Positions 52,691-64,000 of a DNA stretch of 64,000 bases are shown here, in pieces. The DNA comes from Cristatella mucedo (Eukaryota > Bryozoa > Phylactolaemata > Cristatellidae). The stretch spans positions 2,589,501 to 2,653,500 of the forward strand of contig WPIO01000038.1 in the NCBI GenBank assembly GCA_009760855.2, written 5' to 3'. Positions within the stretch are counted from its first letter, which is position 1. Each line of letters opens with the position of its first letter. The notes under the pieces were generated by a model. That model searched no databases and was not told the DNA's origin. It was given only the letters and a program-made list of their open reading frames with translations. The translations under genes were made by a program, and so were the position numbers.

Positions 52691-52884
52691 AACGTGGTCC
52701 CGGCATAGAGATTTGCCGAGGCGAACTAGAAGTAGTTCGGTGTAGCGTGTGAGGTACTCCTGCCTTCACGGTGGAAGTGGAGCCATAGCCCTCCAGTCAG
52801 CATTTAGGTTCCGATTCGGGCTCCTCCGTCTTCTTTGGGTCGTTCCCAGTATAGACGTAGGTAGCCTAAGTTCGGGGTCTTATG

Positions 52885-52985
52885 CTTTATTATCTTACTA
52901 TCTATTATCTTTATTATCTTATTATCTTTCTATTATCTTATCTATTTATTATCTTATTTTATTGTCTTTATTATCTTATCTTATT
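52885..52985 (+). repeat. (TTATC)n-like AT-rich satellite, left part
   Basis: Irregular TTATTATCTTA units up to the junction with LINE-A at about 52986. The same repeat resumes at 54337, so the LINE sits inside it. Confidence 0.85.
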
Positions 52986-54336
52986 GTGGCGGACCAGCTG
53001 AACTCGTATATCGAAACCTCACACCTTGCTAGTAAGTTCCAGTCTGGCTTTAGAGCTAATCACTCCACAGAGTCAGCATTGCTTCGGGTATACAACGACC
53101 TACTTAGGAATGCAGACATGGGTAGAGTGTCTCTGCTTGTTTTGCTTGATCTTTCGGCAGCTTTTGATACCATCGATCACAAAGTTCTTCTAGAGCCCCT
53201 CTCATCTCGTCTGGGCATCACTGGCACTGCTCTGCAGTGGTTCAGGTCCTATCTCAGTGGGAGACTCCAGAGTATTGACGTGAATGGACAAAGATCATCT
53301 GAAGTACCTCTGAAATATGGAGTACCTCAGGGCTCAGTGCTAGGTCCGGTTCTTTTCACGTTTTATACTCTGCCTCTTGCTGATGTGATTGCCAAGCACA
53401 ATCTAGGCTTTCACTTCTATGCGGATGACACTCAGTTGAACCTTTGCTTTGATCCCTCCCAGCCTTCGAGCACCTCAAATTCTCTAAACTCACTAGCTGC
53501 ATGCATTGATGACATCCGCACATGGATGGCAGCAAATTTTCTAAAACTTAACGATGATAAAAGTAACTTACTAGTTATGGGCAAACCCAGTGTGATCCAG
53601 AGATGGGAAAGGCTGACTCTCAAAATTGGCTCTGCCAGCATATCTCCAGTTGCATCAGCTCGAAATCTAGGTGTCATATTCCAAAGCGACCTCTCGTTAC
53701 ACGACCATACCAGCTCCACAGTCAAATCCGCCTATTTTCAGCTTCATAGCATTGCTAAAATTCAGGCTTGTTTAGACCAGCACTGGCTACCGGTCAAGCA
53801 ACGGATTGACTTCAAGTTTTTGTCGCTCACTTTTAGGTCCCTTCATTCTATGGCTCCAGCCTATCTGTCAGATATACTACCCCATCAGGCCAAGCATCGT
53901 ACCACCTGCTTTTCGGAATCCAACAGTCTAGAAATACCTCATACAAACCTTAAATCCTTTGGAGACCGTGCATTTAGTTCATATGCTCCCAAAGCCTGGA
54001 ACTCCCTCCCGACCTGTGTAAGAACATCCCCTGACCTGACCACATTTAAGAGGAACCTAAAAACACACCTATTTAGGACAGCATTTAGTGGGTCCCTGTG
54101 ATTCGTCCTTGATGTGCTTATGCGTGCTGACACTGTGCATGCTGCCACTAACCACATTTGCATGCTGACCCTGTGCATGTCACCCCTAACCATATTATTC
54201 ATTTCATTTGTTTTTCAAGCATGATTTTACTTACCATTCAATTGCATTTCACTTTAGAGCAAATGTAAAGCGCCTAGAGAGAGATTAAGTTCTCTGAGGG
54301 CGATTTATCAAGTGAATTATTGTTATTATTATTATT
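52986..54336 (+). mobile_element. LINE family A, best-preserved copy (RT domain to 3' tail)
   Basis: An uninterrupted frame to 54101 carries [81 protein letters not shown] and the C-terminal KAWNSLPTCVRTSPDLTTFK. It is 5'-truncated and has an internal deletion of roughly 60 codons between QACLD and QHWLPVKQ. The hairpin and (ATT)n tail are at 54265-54336. Its intact frame and flanking satellite suggest a recent insertion. Confidence 0.93.
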
Positions 54337-54432
54337 TATAATCTTATTATCTCATCTTTATTATCTTATTATATTATTATCTTTATTATCTATATTATCC
54401 TCATTATTTTTATTATATTATATTATGTTATG
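54337..54432 (+). repeat. (TTATC)n-like AT-rich satellite, right part
   Basis: Continuation of the repeat at 52885-52985 on the other side of the LINE insertion. Confidence 0.85.
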
Positions 54433-55844
54433 CTTATCCTTATGCCAGCGTATGCTGCTAAGAGCCTGCGAGGAGTGTATAGCTAAAACTGAGCGACTGA
54501 CGCGCATCGATACTGTGCGCATGCGAATAAAGGTCAGTAAAATTCTCTATTCGTTCGTCTCGCTTTCCAATTCACGCCGTGAACTCACGACCCCCTTAGT
54601 AACGGTAAGTAAGTCAGCGCTAGAAGCTCTCATTTCGTGGCGGCCTGCTTATTGCGCGTATGCTCGCACCGAACCGCACTCGGTTGTAGACTGCACCGCT
54701 TGGTAAACGGCAGGTTATGCCTCCTCCGCCGTGCCTTCGGCGTTACATCAGGATATTTCTCAGGCGCTAGACTGGTGGCAGCAAGCAAGGAGTTTTTCTA
54801 CGAGTTTCTCTCTCCAATTGGAAAGCAATAGACGTTAAGAACTCCCACCGCCACGATAAAATAACCGAATACCGAGGTCAGACCGCTCAGCTGGTTGCTG
54901 TTTGCACAGCTGGTATATGAAACATATATGCACAGCTGGTATATGATGTTAAACATAATTCGCTAGTGTTTATAGAATGAGTAGGTTGTGTAGACTAAGT
55001 AAACCAACTTTCCTGTTTTCCCGGTCTATGTGCAGCAGAAAACCATCGTTAAAATGCTATACGAGCTGGGCAGGGAATAACTCCGACTATCATGTACATC
55101 TGTCATTCAGTATAATAATTTTGGTACTCACACTTTACATCATCGTTATGATTATGACGAGTCCAGCAAGTATGATAGAATGACGGTTAACGAATGACTG
55201 TCAGTAAACAGTCCAAATCCGAGTCCCTACTTAGGTGCTACTAAGTAGGGCAGGGGGTGACAATGCAACCTAGAGGCCACAATCGGCTTGTGCCGAATGC
55301 GAGGACCTGGCGCTTTACTTCAACTAAATGATTGGACCTGTTGGGTCCTGGCTTTAGATGTCCAGTCTAGGCTTGCGTAATTGGAATTGTGGTGTGAGCC
55401 TGCTGCTTTTGCTATCGTAATTAGTGCAGCAGCATCGGCCACTGGTGTATGACCAATCTATAGCAGCTGGTTGGGCAATTGACTCGGTGCAGCGTCCGCA
55501 GCCTTTGATGTAAGCATGTGGCCCAACACAGATACACTCCCATATCTGTGGCGCGTCAGCCAGCTCGTATATGTACCCACTGGGGGAACAAAGATCGAAT
55601 CTCGTTCACCGCTCACATCCGTTCTGTGTCTCCGCGAGGTTCCACAAGAACAGCCAGAGACAATGTCACACAACACAGTATTGGTTAAAAAAAATCGTAC
55701 CACTTGCATTTTTTAGCATTTCAGTTAAACATCTAGAAGCCATCTCTCATTAAACATCTAAAGGCCATCTCTCGTCATAACTCTGCAGAGGAAAGCTACA
55801 AGTGAAAGCTCGAATATCGGGACTTTCAAAAACCACTGGACTTT
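54433..55844. other. Intergenic stretch, no gene recognised
   Basis: Short unrelated ORFs only. It includes a small direct repeat CATCTCTC..TAAACATCTA near 55730-55770. No conserved domain is visible. Confidence 0.5.
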
Positions 55845-56348
55845 CTTAAATTGAATGATGATTACACCAACTTAATAGCCAAGGTAAAACCAGTGTGATT
55901 CAGAAGTTGGAAAGGCTGGCGCTCAAAATTGGCTCTGCCAGTATATCTCCTGTTGAATCTGCACAAAATCTAGGTGTCGTGTTCCATAGTGATCTTTCAT
56001 GAGACTATCAGCTCCACAGAAAAGTTTGCCTTCTTTCAGCTACATAACATTGCTAAAATGCTGGCTTGTTTAGACATGGATACCGTATCTAAGTTGGTCT
56101 ATGCATTTTTGACATCCCTTCTTGACTTCTGTAACTCACTGCTTGCTGTTCTACCGGCCTGTGCTATCAGGTGCTTACAGCTGGCGAAAAACTCCGAAGC
56201 TAGGCTTGTCTGTCGTGAGCGTCGCAGTTGCCACACCATACCACTTCTCACCAACCTGCACTGGCTCTCAGTCAAGCGACGCATCGACTTTAGGATTTTG
56301 TCACTCACTTCATGTCCCTTTATTCTTTGACTCCCGCCTATATATCAG

Positions 56349-56414
<66 letters not shown>

Positions 56415-56790
56415 ATCTCCGTCTGTAGCTCCACAAAGCCATAAAGACTAAGTGGGAACTACTCCCACACCAGGCTAAGCATCGTACCTGGAACTCACTT
56501 CTGACTTGCGTCGCAACATCCCCTGACTTGACCACATTTAAAGAGAACTTAAAAACGCACCTTTTTAGGACAGCTAATAATGGGTCCCTGTGATTCACCT
56601 TTTCACGCTACCACTAACCAAACTTGCATGCTGAGCCTATGCATGTCACCCCTAACCATGTTAGTCTTTTTGTGTATTGAGCATGCTACTACTAACCGTT
56701 CGATCGTGGTTCCTTTGTAGCAAATGCAGAGTACCTAGAAAGAGAAGGAGTTCTCTGAGGATGCGATATAAAATGCATAATAATTACTAA
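55845..56790 (+). mobile_element. LINE family A copy carrying a (GT)n + antisense LINE-B insert
   Basis: Family-A sequence (GATGATTACACCAACTTAAT.., FAFFQLHNIAKMLACLDMDT, LVCRERRSCH) is interrupted at TATATATCAGAT by (GT)n and 40 bp of antisense LINE-B tail. It then resumes with CTACTCCCACACCAGGCTAAG through the normal 3' end to about 56790. Several frameshifts are present. Confidence 0.88.
56351..56456 (-). mobile_element. Mini LINE-B insertion: (GT)n plus antisense tail
   Basis: (GT)n at 56351-56413, then GCATCTCCGTCTGTAGCTCC and ACAAAGCCATAAAGACTAAG, which is the reverse of the LINE-B end. On the - strand it reads as a very short LINE-B 3' end with an (AC)n tail. Confidence 0.8.
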
Positions 56791-56999
56791 TATGTAAGTG
56801 GCAGTCGATACCTAGATACGGCAGCTCTTCAGGACACTCAAAATTAATATTATTCTGACTGGCGTCACGCCACCCGAGGACATGCTGACATTAATTGAGA
56901 AGCTAGAAATCCACTTGTTCTTAACATTTGCTTCGTCGGTGTGTGTACATGCCGGCTGGCACCTTGTGCACGTCATCCCCAACCAAATAACACACTTTT

Positions 57000-57050
57000 T
57001 CCAGCCTATGTAAAGTGCCTAGATAGAGATTCAGTTTTCTAAGGATAATA
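57000..57050 (+). mobile_element. LINE family A tail relic
   Basis: GCCTATGTAAAGTGCCTAGATAGAGATTCAG..TTTTCTAAGG, a diverged sense copy of the family-A hairpin region. Confidence 0.55.
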
Positions 57051-57109
57051 TTACGGTGTTAGTATTATCAGCAATATTACGGCATTTTCCATTGTCAGCA
57101 TTATCATGG

Positions 57110-60100
57110 CATCATTCGCGAAGTTGTTGGACAGCCTCTTAAATTCCGCCTAATAAATGTCCGCTCGCTAAAAACCAAGGGGTTACTTATTCGCGATCAG
57201 GCTGACCAGGAGAAGCCAGATGCATTTCGGCTTACCGAAACTTGATTGACGTCCAGTTCGCGTAGCTGTATATCTGAGACCACACCTCCCGGGTTCTCAT
57301 TTTATTAGCCTATGCGTTCTGAAAAGGTTGGTGGCAGGGTTGCAATTGTTGTTCGTGACTTGTTTGGCTATATAATACGCAGTTTTTCGCACGAGCCATC
57401 GTTTGAATCAGTTGCAATCAGGTCCTCATCAAAGACAGTGCCTCTCACTGTTGTGATATAGCGACCTCCTGCTGCTGTATAAACTTGTTTGTAGAGGAGT
57501 TTTCAGAGTTCCTCGCTAAAATATTTATGTGTGGCATGCCGTTACTGATTGCTAAAAGACTTCAATATTCACATTGACAACCCTATCAACAGCTAGGTCC
57601 GCCCATTTCTTGACTGTCTGGAGAATTTTGGTTTGGCCCAACGCGTTAACCATACCGCCCACATCGATAGCCATACCTACATCTCGTGATCACTTAGAAT
57701 GTCTGCCCCACTAACCCTGTATTGTACCTGCTGACCCTCTCGGATCATTGCTCGGTCTCGTTTACTATTCCCGCTCCGTTGTACGTACAGGGTAATGTCG
57801 AACTTGTCAAGTGACATAACTGAAAAAGCATTGACCGAGTCACACTTTTTAAATCTGTATGTGATGGAGGTCTTCTTGATCTGCACCCAGACTCGACCTA
57901 CAGCCTCGATACCCTCACTGATGCAGTGAACATGACACATAGGAATGCTCTTGACAAATATGCTCCCGTACATTATGTCCGTGTACAGAGTCGCGGAGAT
58001 TCCTTTCAATGTACAAAAAAACTTCAAAAGATGCGCCATGTTAAGCGTAAGCTTGAACGTCGCTTTAAGGCATCAAGGTCTGATGCAGATATAGTAAAAT
58101 TCAAAGGCTTCCTTCGAGTTTACAACCGGGAGCTTATAAAAGCCAGGGCTTCTTTTTTTACTCGAAAACTGAAGTCCTGCCGTTCAGACCCAAATTATAT
58201 TTGTATGACGGTAAACCACTTACTTGCTATGGCTGAGAGGTCTGACTCCCCAGATATTAACGGCTCAGCAGATCAGCTTGCCAGCCTTCTTTCCTGAAAA
58301 TATTGTGCATATTCGTGCCTCCATGGAGCCCCCTCCGATTAAAGCAATTGCGGAATCGCAACTGTAGCATTCCTTAAAAGATTTCCCAACATTTCTGCAT
58401 AGATGTGGCTACCTTAATATAGTCCATTAAAATGAGCTCGTCTCCTGAAGACCCTACACCATCTGTGGTCTTCACTGGGAAACCAACTTGGCCCAGCCAA
58501 AACCGAGATTTTTAATGCTTCTTTGGAAAAAGGGGCTGTACCCAAATCTTTGAAATCTGCAATCGTTAGACCTACACTTACAAAGCCTGGATTGGATACA
58601 GAGGTCCTTGCAAACAATCGTTCAATTTCCCATCTTCATTTTGTTGTCAAAGATTCTTGAAAAAATTGTCACCAAGCAGCTGGTAGCAAATATTGAAAAG
58701 AATTAAATGTCAGAAAAATTTCAATCGGGGTTCAAGAGGCAACACTCCACTGAAACAGCTCTCCTCCGTATTAATAACGACATTTTATGCAGTAACGATG
58801 ACGGGAATGTCACTGCCATAATTCTGCTAGATCTTTCAGGTGCCTTGGACACAATTGATCACGATTTCCTACTTGAACGTTTAGGAAAAACGATCGGTAT
58901 GACCGACGAGGCACTGGCGTGGTTTCAATCGTACTTATCTGATCGTGTTCAATCCGTGCCGTGAGAGGATCAGGTCTCATCCACGAGACCGGTCACCTGT
59001 GAAGTCCCTCAAGGGTCCGTCCTCGGTCACTTGCTGTTCTCCATCTATACTCAACCTCTCGGAAAAGGGATTAAGGCCCATCGAATAGGATATCACTTTT
59101 ATGCTGACGATACTCAGCTGTATTTGTCATTCAAACCGAGGAATCTGCTGCAGCAACTGATAAACTGAATGCTTGCCTTGCCGATATTCGATCATGGATG
59201 TCAAAAAATTTCTTGAAACTAAATGACGATAAAACCGAACTGCTGCTCATAGGACCCCCTAAGCGTGTGGCTGGATTAAAAGGCTTTGCTCTTCTAATAG
59301 GTGATGCTGTTGTGCGACCATCACCACGTGCTCAAAATCTAGGTGTCGTTTTCGATAACTGTCAAAGTTTTAAAAGCTACATTTAGAAGACTGCTTCTAC
59401 AGCTAGCCATCACGTCCGATCCCTATCTAAGATTAGGAGCTGTCTTCCACAGCGTCTTGCAAAATATTTAACTAGCTCCTTAGTTCTGTCTCGGCTTGAT
59501 TATTGTAATTCCCTTTCGGCTGAGCTAACAAAAAAGGCAACTATGCCACAGTAGATGGATATGAATATGGCTGCAAGGCTAGTCTTCAAGTCCCAGAGGT
59601 TTGACCGCGTGTCTGCTTTGCTAAAAGTGCTAGGATGGATGCCGGTTGATCAACGGATACAGAGCAAAGTTCTTGCACTGACCCACAAGGCTCGCCACAT
59701 CTTGGCTCCTCCGTACCTAGCTGAACTGCTGCATCAGTTTCAGCCTCCTCGTGCTCTCAGGTCCTGTATAGACAATAAATTAGATGCTCCGTTGCTCCAC
59801 TTAAAGACCGTTGACGACAGAAGCTTTAGCTCTGCAGGTCCTAGATTGTGGAACTCGCTTCCACGATTCTTACTCAACGACAACTACTCTCCTTCTGCCG
59901 GCTATGGCTCATCCTTTCCAGAGGTCCTGAGCTGCTACTTCCATGCTACTAACTACCTCAACCTCTCGCCTGACTCTGCTATGCTTTCTAGTTTCTCTTT
60001 TGTTGCGTGAGATGAAGTTGGTTGGCTACCGAATGCGTACCAAAAGCCGCTCAGGCTGTGAGTAGGATATACAAAACTTTCCTGCGTAACACCCACATAG

Positions 60101-60145
60101 TCTTTTGTGGAGTGACAGACGTAGATACAGACATACGTGCTTGAG
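57110..60145 (+). mobile_element. LINE family B, near-full-length degenerate copy
   Basis: Begins with endonuclease-like sequence (INVRSLKTKG, RSEKVGGRVAIVVRDLFGYI, ESVAIRSSSKTVPLTVV). It continues through a linker ORF (57926-58297) and the RT (58707-59386: [65 protein letters not shown]). The C-terminus (59555-60010: MNMAARLVFKSQRF..) ends in the family tail GTGGAGTGACAGACGTAGATAC. Stops in the endonuclease and several frameshifts make it inactive. It is the longest family-B copy here. Confidence 0.9.
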
Positions 60146-60534
60146 CATGATTTTACGAGGATCGTTCAATTACACCGTCACTTTTACTACAAATGGTTCT
60201 GGCTCACCCGACAGGGACGAGCCGAGTTTTAAGGTCAGCCCTTGCTGTCCAACTAGCTCTAGTGGTGATCGCTCGAAATCGTGCATGCATCATTGCTGTC
60301 TTGTCCCGTTGATAACTCTTGATGCAAAAACTGCTGTCGTTTTATATGCCAGTGACTTGGATAATCTTTAAAGACACCCCCTCACTTGCAGAACTTGCGG
60401 TCGCACAGCGTCATACCAAGTGATAGCACTAACGTTCACAATATTTCACAACACCTTTTCCGATCTACTAGTTCCACAGATGGGACGCTCAGATGAACAG
60501 CCCATCTCATAAAGGGAAAACAATTTCAAAGCTG

Positions 60535-60640
60535 TAGATAATAATAGTAATAACAATTTGTTTAGCACCTTCAGAGAACTTAATATCTCAATAGGCACTA
60601 CACATATGCTGTAAAGGAAGCCTAGATATGCTACACTGCC
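60535..60640 (-). mobile_element. LINE family A 3' tail, antisense, decayed
   Basis: AATAATAGTAATAAC..TTTAGCACCTTCAGAGAACTTA..ATAGGCACTACACATATGC is the reverse of the family-A tail. Confidence 0.7.
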
Positions 60641-61272
60641 TTCACAACTCTCAATAACTCGACGATAAGCATCTTCCAGCTTCTTCACTAAAGTATCCAA
60701 AACCCACAGGAACGAAAACCAGGCAATAGTAGGGCTACGGTGGGCAACGTTATTTATAATGAATAAGTCGTCGACAATAAAGGATCAGAAGCAATGAAAC
60801 GGCAGCACACATCAAGAAACGGTTTAATCAACATGAAGAACGAAATAGTGAAGACACGGGGTGGTCACACAACCAAAAACTGTTTGGCGTGCACAATCGG
60901 CTGCAAGGGCTGCAGATCCGGTTAACACAGCTAACAAAAAGTACTACCCTGCATTGACGACAACAACAGAAGGCACAAATAGCCTATATTGCAAACTGAC
61001 TCGGTGCACTCCTGCACGTGATGTCCAGCGGCTTGCTGGAACAGAAATCAGTGGGCTGGCACGAACCGATGCGGCCTACTCCGGTCGGCATCGCAGCTAG
61101 TGTGTTCAAGCCCCTCAGTGATTCCGTCCTACGAACGTCTTCAGCTAAAACAGAAAGACTCACGCGACACCGGCCATCACGGAGGCCCTCGTCGATGCGC
61201 TTTGTTCTTCGACTCCGGTTTCGTGTACTCATCGCACAGAAGCACAGAACTCGCGAGGCAAGCACGCGGCAC

Positions 61273-61385
61273 GTGACCGTCCCGTCCAATTCCTGACAGG
61301 CTTGCGGTCACGTGACCGCACTGCCCAATCTCTGACAGGCCGATAGGCGCGTGACCGTCCCGCCCAATCCCTGACAGGCCGATTC
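61273..61385. repeat. Short direct repeat, about 3 copies
   Basis: CGTGACCG(T/C)..CC(C)GCCCAATC..CTGACAGGC recurs at about 44-46 bp spacing, downstream of the ABCD stop and probably in its 3' UTR. Confidence 0.7.
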
Positions 61386-61661
61386 TGCACCATCGAGACA
61401 CCCAGCTGCTCCTACGGTATGCCACGAACCAACCATTCTGATGCTGCCAACTGATGTGGCGCACACACTCTGGCTGCGTAGGTCACGAGCTGGCCGAGTG
61501 AAGCTGCTGCCGCCCCAGCAGCCACGGCCGAAGCTCTGGCCGATGCCAAGGCGAGCAAGCTGCATGCACACGCCAGTTCCAGACAAGTCCGTAGAGAGAA
61601 ACTCGGCGGGAAAGAGGAGCAGGACATCGAGAAAGGTGCGAAAGAAAAAAGAGGGGAGCCC

Positions 61662-62064
61662 TCAATCCCGCTGTTCGGGATCTGCCCTGTCCACTTCGTG
61701 CTGAGCACTGGCGTTTCGCGAGACCTCCGACTGCATTGGCGACGTAGCCGACGGCGGTGGCGACGAAGTGAATCTGCCGCCGTCGACAATGGCGGCGGCG
61801 GGATCGTCAGCGTCGCCACCGCCGTCGTCCTCGTCGCCGCTTTGACCGCCGCCTGTGCCACCGTCGCCTCGCAGTGGCAAGGACGAGTCTAGGCCGAGCA
61901 GACAGCACAGCTCGCGCAAGCGGTGCTGGGCGCGCGGCACGCCGGCGAGCTGCGCCTCCAGACGGAGCTTCTCCTCGTGCAGCGTCAGCCGCGCCGTCGT
62001 GTCCAGCTCCTCCAGCTTCCAGCCGCCCTCCCCGTCGAACTGCAGCAGGTGTGTGTGGAACTTC
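61662..62064 (-). CDS. ABCD1: ABCD1/ABCD2-type peroxisomal ABC transporter, last exon
   Basis: The - strand joins the previous exon to complete Trp, then reads [40 protein letters not shown] and [15 protein letters not shown]. Human ALDP has [52 protein letters not shown]3 and ABCD4 end differently, so this is the ABCD1/2 subfamily, which imports very-long-chain acyl-CoA into peroxisomes. A 60-residue acidic Gly/Asp/Ser-rich tail ([20 protein letters not shown]..) makes the C-terminus about 50 residues longer than human. Stop TGA at 61664-61662, acceptor CCGCAG. One-to-one orthology with ABCD1 rather than ABCD2 cannot be decided. Confidence 0.93.
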
Positions 62065-62575
62065 CTGCGGCGGAGGAGGACGAGCCGCAGCGCTCGATCG
62101 TCGTGCCGCAGCTACCTCAGCAGCGGCGGCGGCAGAGGAAGCAACCGCACCTTCGCGGCTCCCTGTCACTCGTTCAAACTAAGCCAGCCCCCTCACGAGG
62201 CCGGCTGGAAACAACGGGGTGGCGCATGTGCGTGCGTGCGCTGTGGCCCCCCTCCAGGTTAGCTTAAAGTAGGTCGCAGCGCCGAGAAGCACAAGCGCAA
62301 GTGCACTGCGCACGGGGGCAGCCAGTATGACCCGCTTGCTGACCTGGATGCCGACCAGAAAGTAGGCTCAACAAACAGGCCTGCGGTGCGCCGCCCACAT
62401 GGTCAGCTATTGGTCGAGCTACGCAGATAGCACTATGCCTGGTTCAGCCGAACATTCAGTCGACATTGTTTCTGGTCAAGGGGAGAGGACCGGAGCAGAC
62501 GGTGCAGACGACAGCCAGACATCGTCGGCACGTGGCCTGCATCGCACGTGGCAGCCGATCGGAGCAACTACTCAC
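62065..62575 (-). other. ABCD intron between the last two exons
   Basis: A 511-bp GT-AG intron (GTGAGT..CCGCAG on the - strand). No repeat was recognised. Confidence 0.8.
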
Positions 62576-62701
62576 CAGAGGGTCGGCCTGTGCGTGATGG
62601 TGAGCAGCGTGATGCCTGCATCCTTGGCCGCCTGATACATCTTGCTCTCAACGTCTATGGAGACGGCGCTGGTGCATTCGTCCAGCAGAGCAAACTGAGG
62701 C
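62576..62701 (-). CDS. ABCD1: ABCD1/ABCD2-type transporter, penultimate exon (Walker B to H-loop)
   Basis: Encodes [20 protein letters not shown], then [20 protein letters not shown] and L, nearly identical to human [46 protein letters not shown] is Walker B with the catalytic Glu, SAVS the D-loop, THR the H-loop (switch His). Acceptor AATTGCAG and donor CTG|GTGAGT. The preceding exon, which should carry the LSGGE signature, is not in the window. Confidence 0.96.

Positions 62702-64000
<1,299 letters not shown>

Larger units (their letters stand above)
60146..61661. other. Region between LINE-B and the ABCD stop codon
   Basis: Holds a decayed antisense LINE-A tail (about 60535-60640) and the presumed 3' UTR/downstream flank of the ABCD gene. 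A GTGACCGTCCCGCCCAATC-type repeat recurs about three times at 61273-61380. Confidence 0.55.

Noticed and set aside
52749-54101. 450-codon ORF as a host gene
   Set aside because: It contains FYADDTQL and the rest of a LINE reverse transcriptase, ends in the LINE-A tail, and its N-terminal part is translated satellite.

Overview
The window is nuclear DNA from a multicellular animal. Genes are split by GT-AG introns carrying animal non-LTR retrotransposons and a tRNA-derived SINE. The coding content is one animal-type DAPK1 gene plus the end of an ABCD1/2 peroxisomal transporter gene. The host is most likely an invertebrate: the LINEs end in an ATT repeat behind a short hairpin, a form I associate with CR1/L2-like elements of aquatic invertebrates. 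I cannot place it more precisely. GC content is high in exons, and introns are rich in (CT)n, (GT)n and poly-C/poly-G tracts.

The main feature is a complete death-associated protein kinase gene on the + strand, 3220-44473. I could assemble it into 24 coding exons (4563 nt, 1520 residues plus stop) with every splice phase consistent. Exons 1-7 give a Ser/Thr kinase domain with the DAPK basic loop. Exons 8-9 give the calmodulin-binding autoinhibitory segment. Exons 10-18 give an ankyrin array, mostly one 33-residue repeat per 99-bp phase-0 exon. Exons 19-23 give the Roc GTPase-like and COR-like region. The single 1.4-kb exon 24 gives the rest of the COR-like region, the death domain and the Ser-rich C-terminal tail. 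Three introns use GC-AG instead of GT-AG sites.

At the right edge, on the - strand and convergent with DAPK, lie the last two exons of an ABCD1/ABCD2-type gene (62701-61662). They carry the D-loop/H-loop end of the nucleotide-binding domain and an unusually long acidic tail. Its upstream exons lie beyond the window.

Between the two genes (about 45.5-60.6 kb) and in the DAPK introns is a repeat landscape. There are two CR1/L2/Rex-like LINE families (here A and B). A has a hairpin plus (ATT)n tail; B ends in a GGAGTTACAGA..GATACATACAT tail. There is also a tRNA-derived SINE family with clear A and B boxes, one hAT transposase remnant, a 24-bp palindromic tandem array just after the DAPK stop, and many microsatellites. 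No rRNA, CRISPR array or prokaryotic feature is present. I did not find a clearly new multi-gene system. The points most worth a second look are the DAPK exon architecture and GC-AG introns, the splice-regulatable calmodulin exon, the LINE subfamily that carries a piece of the other LINE, and the palindromic array.
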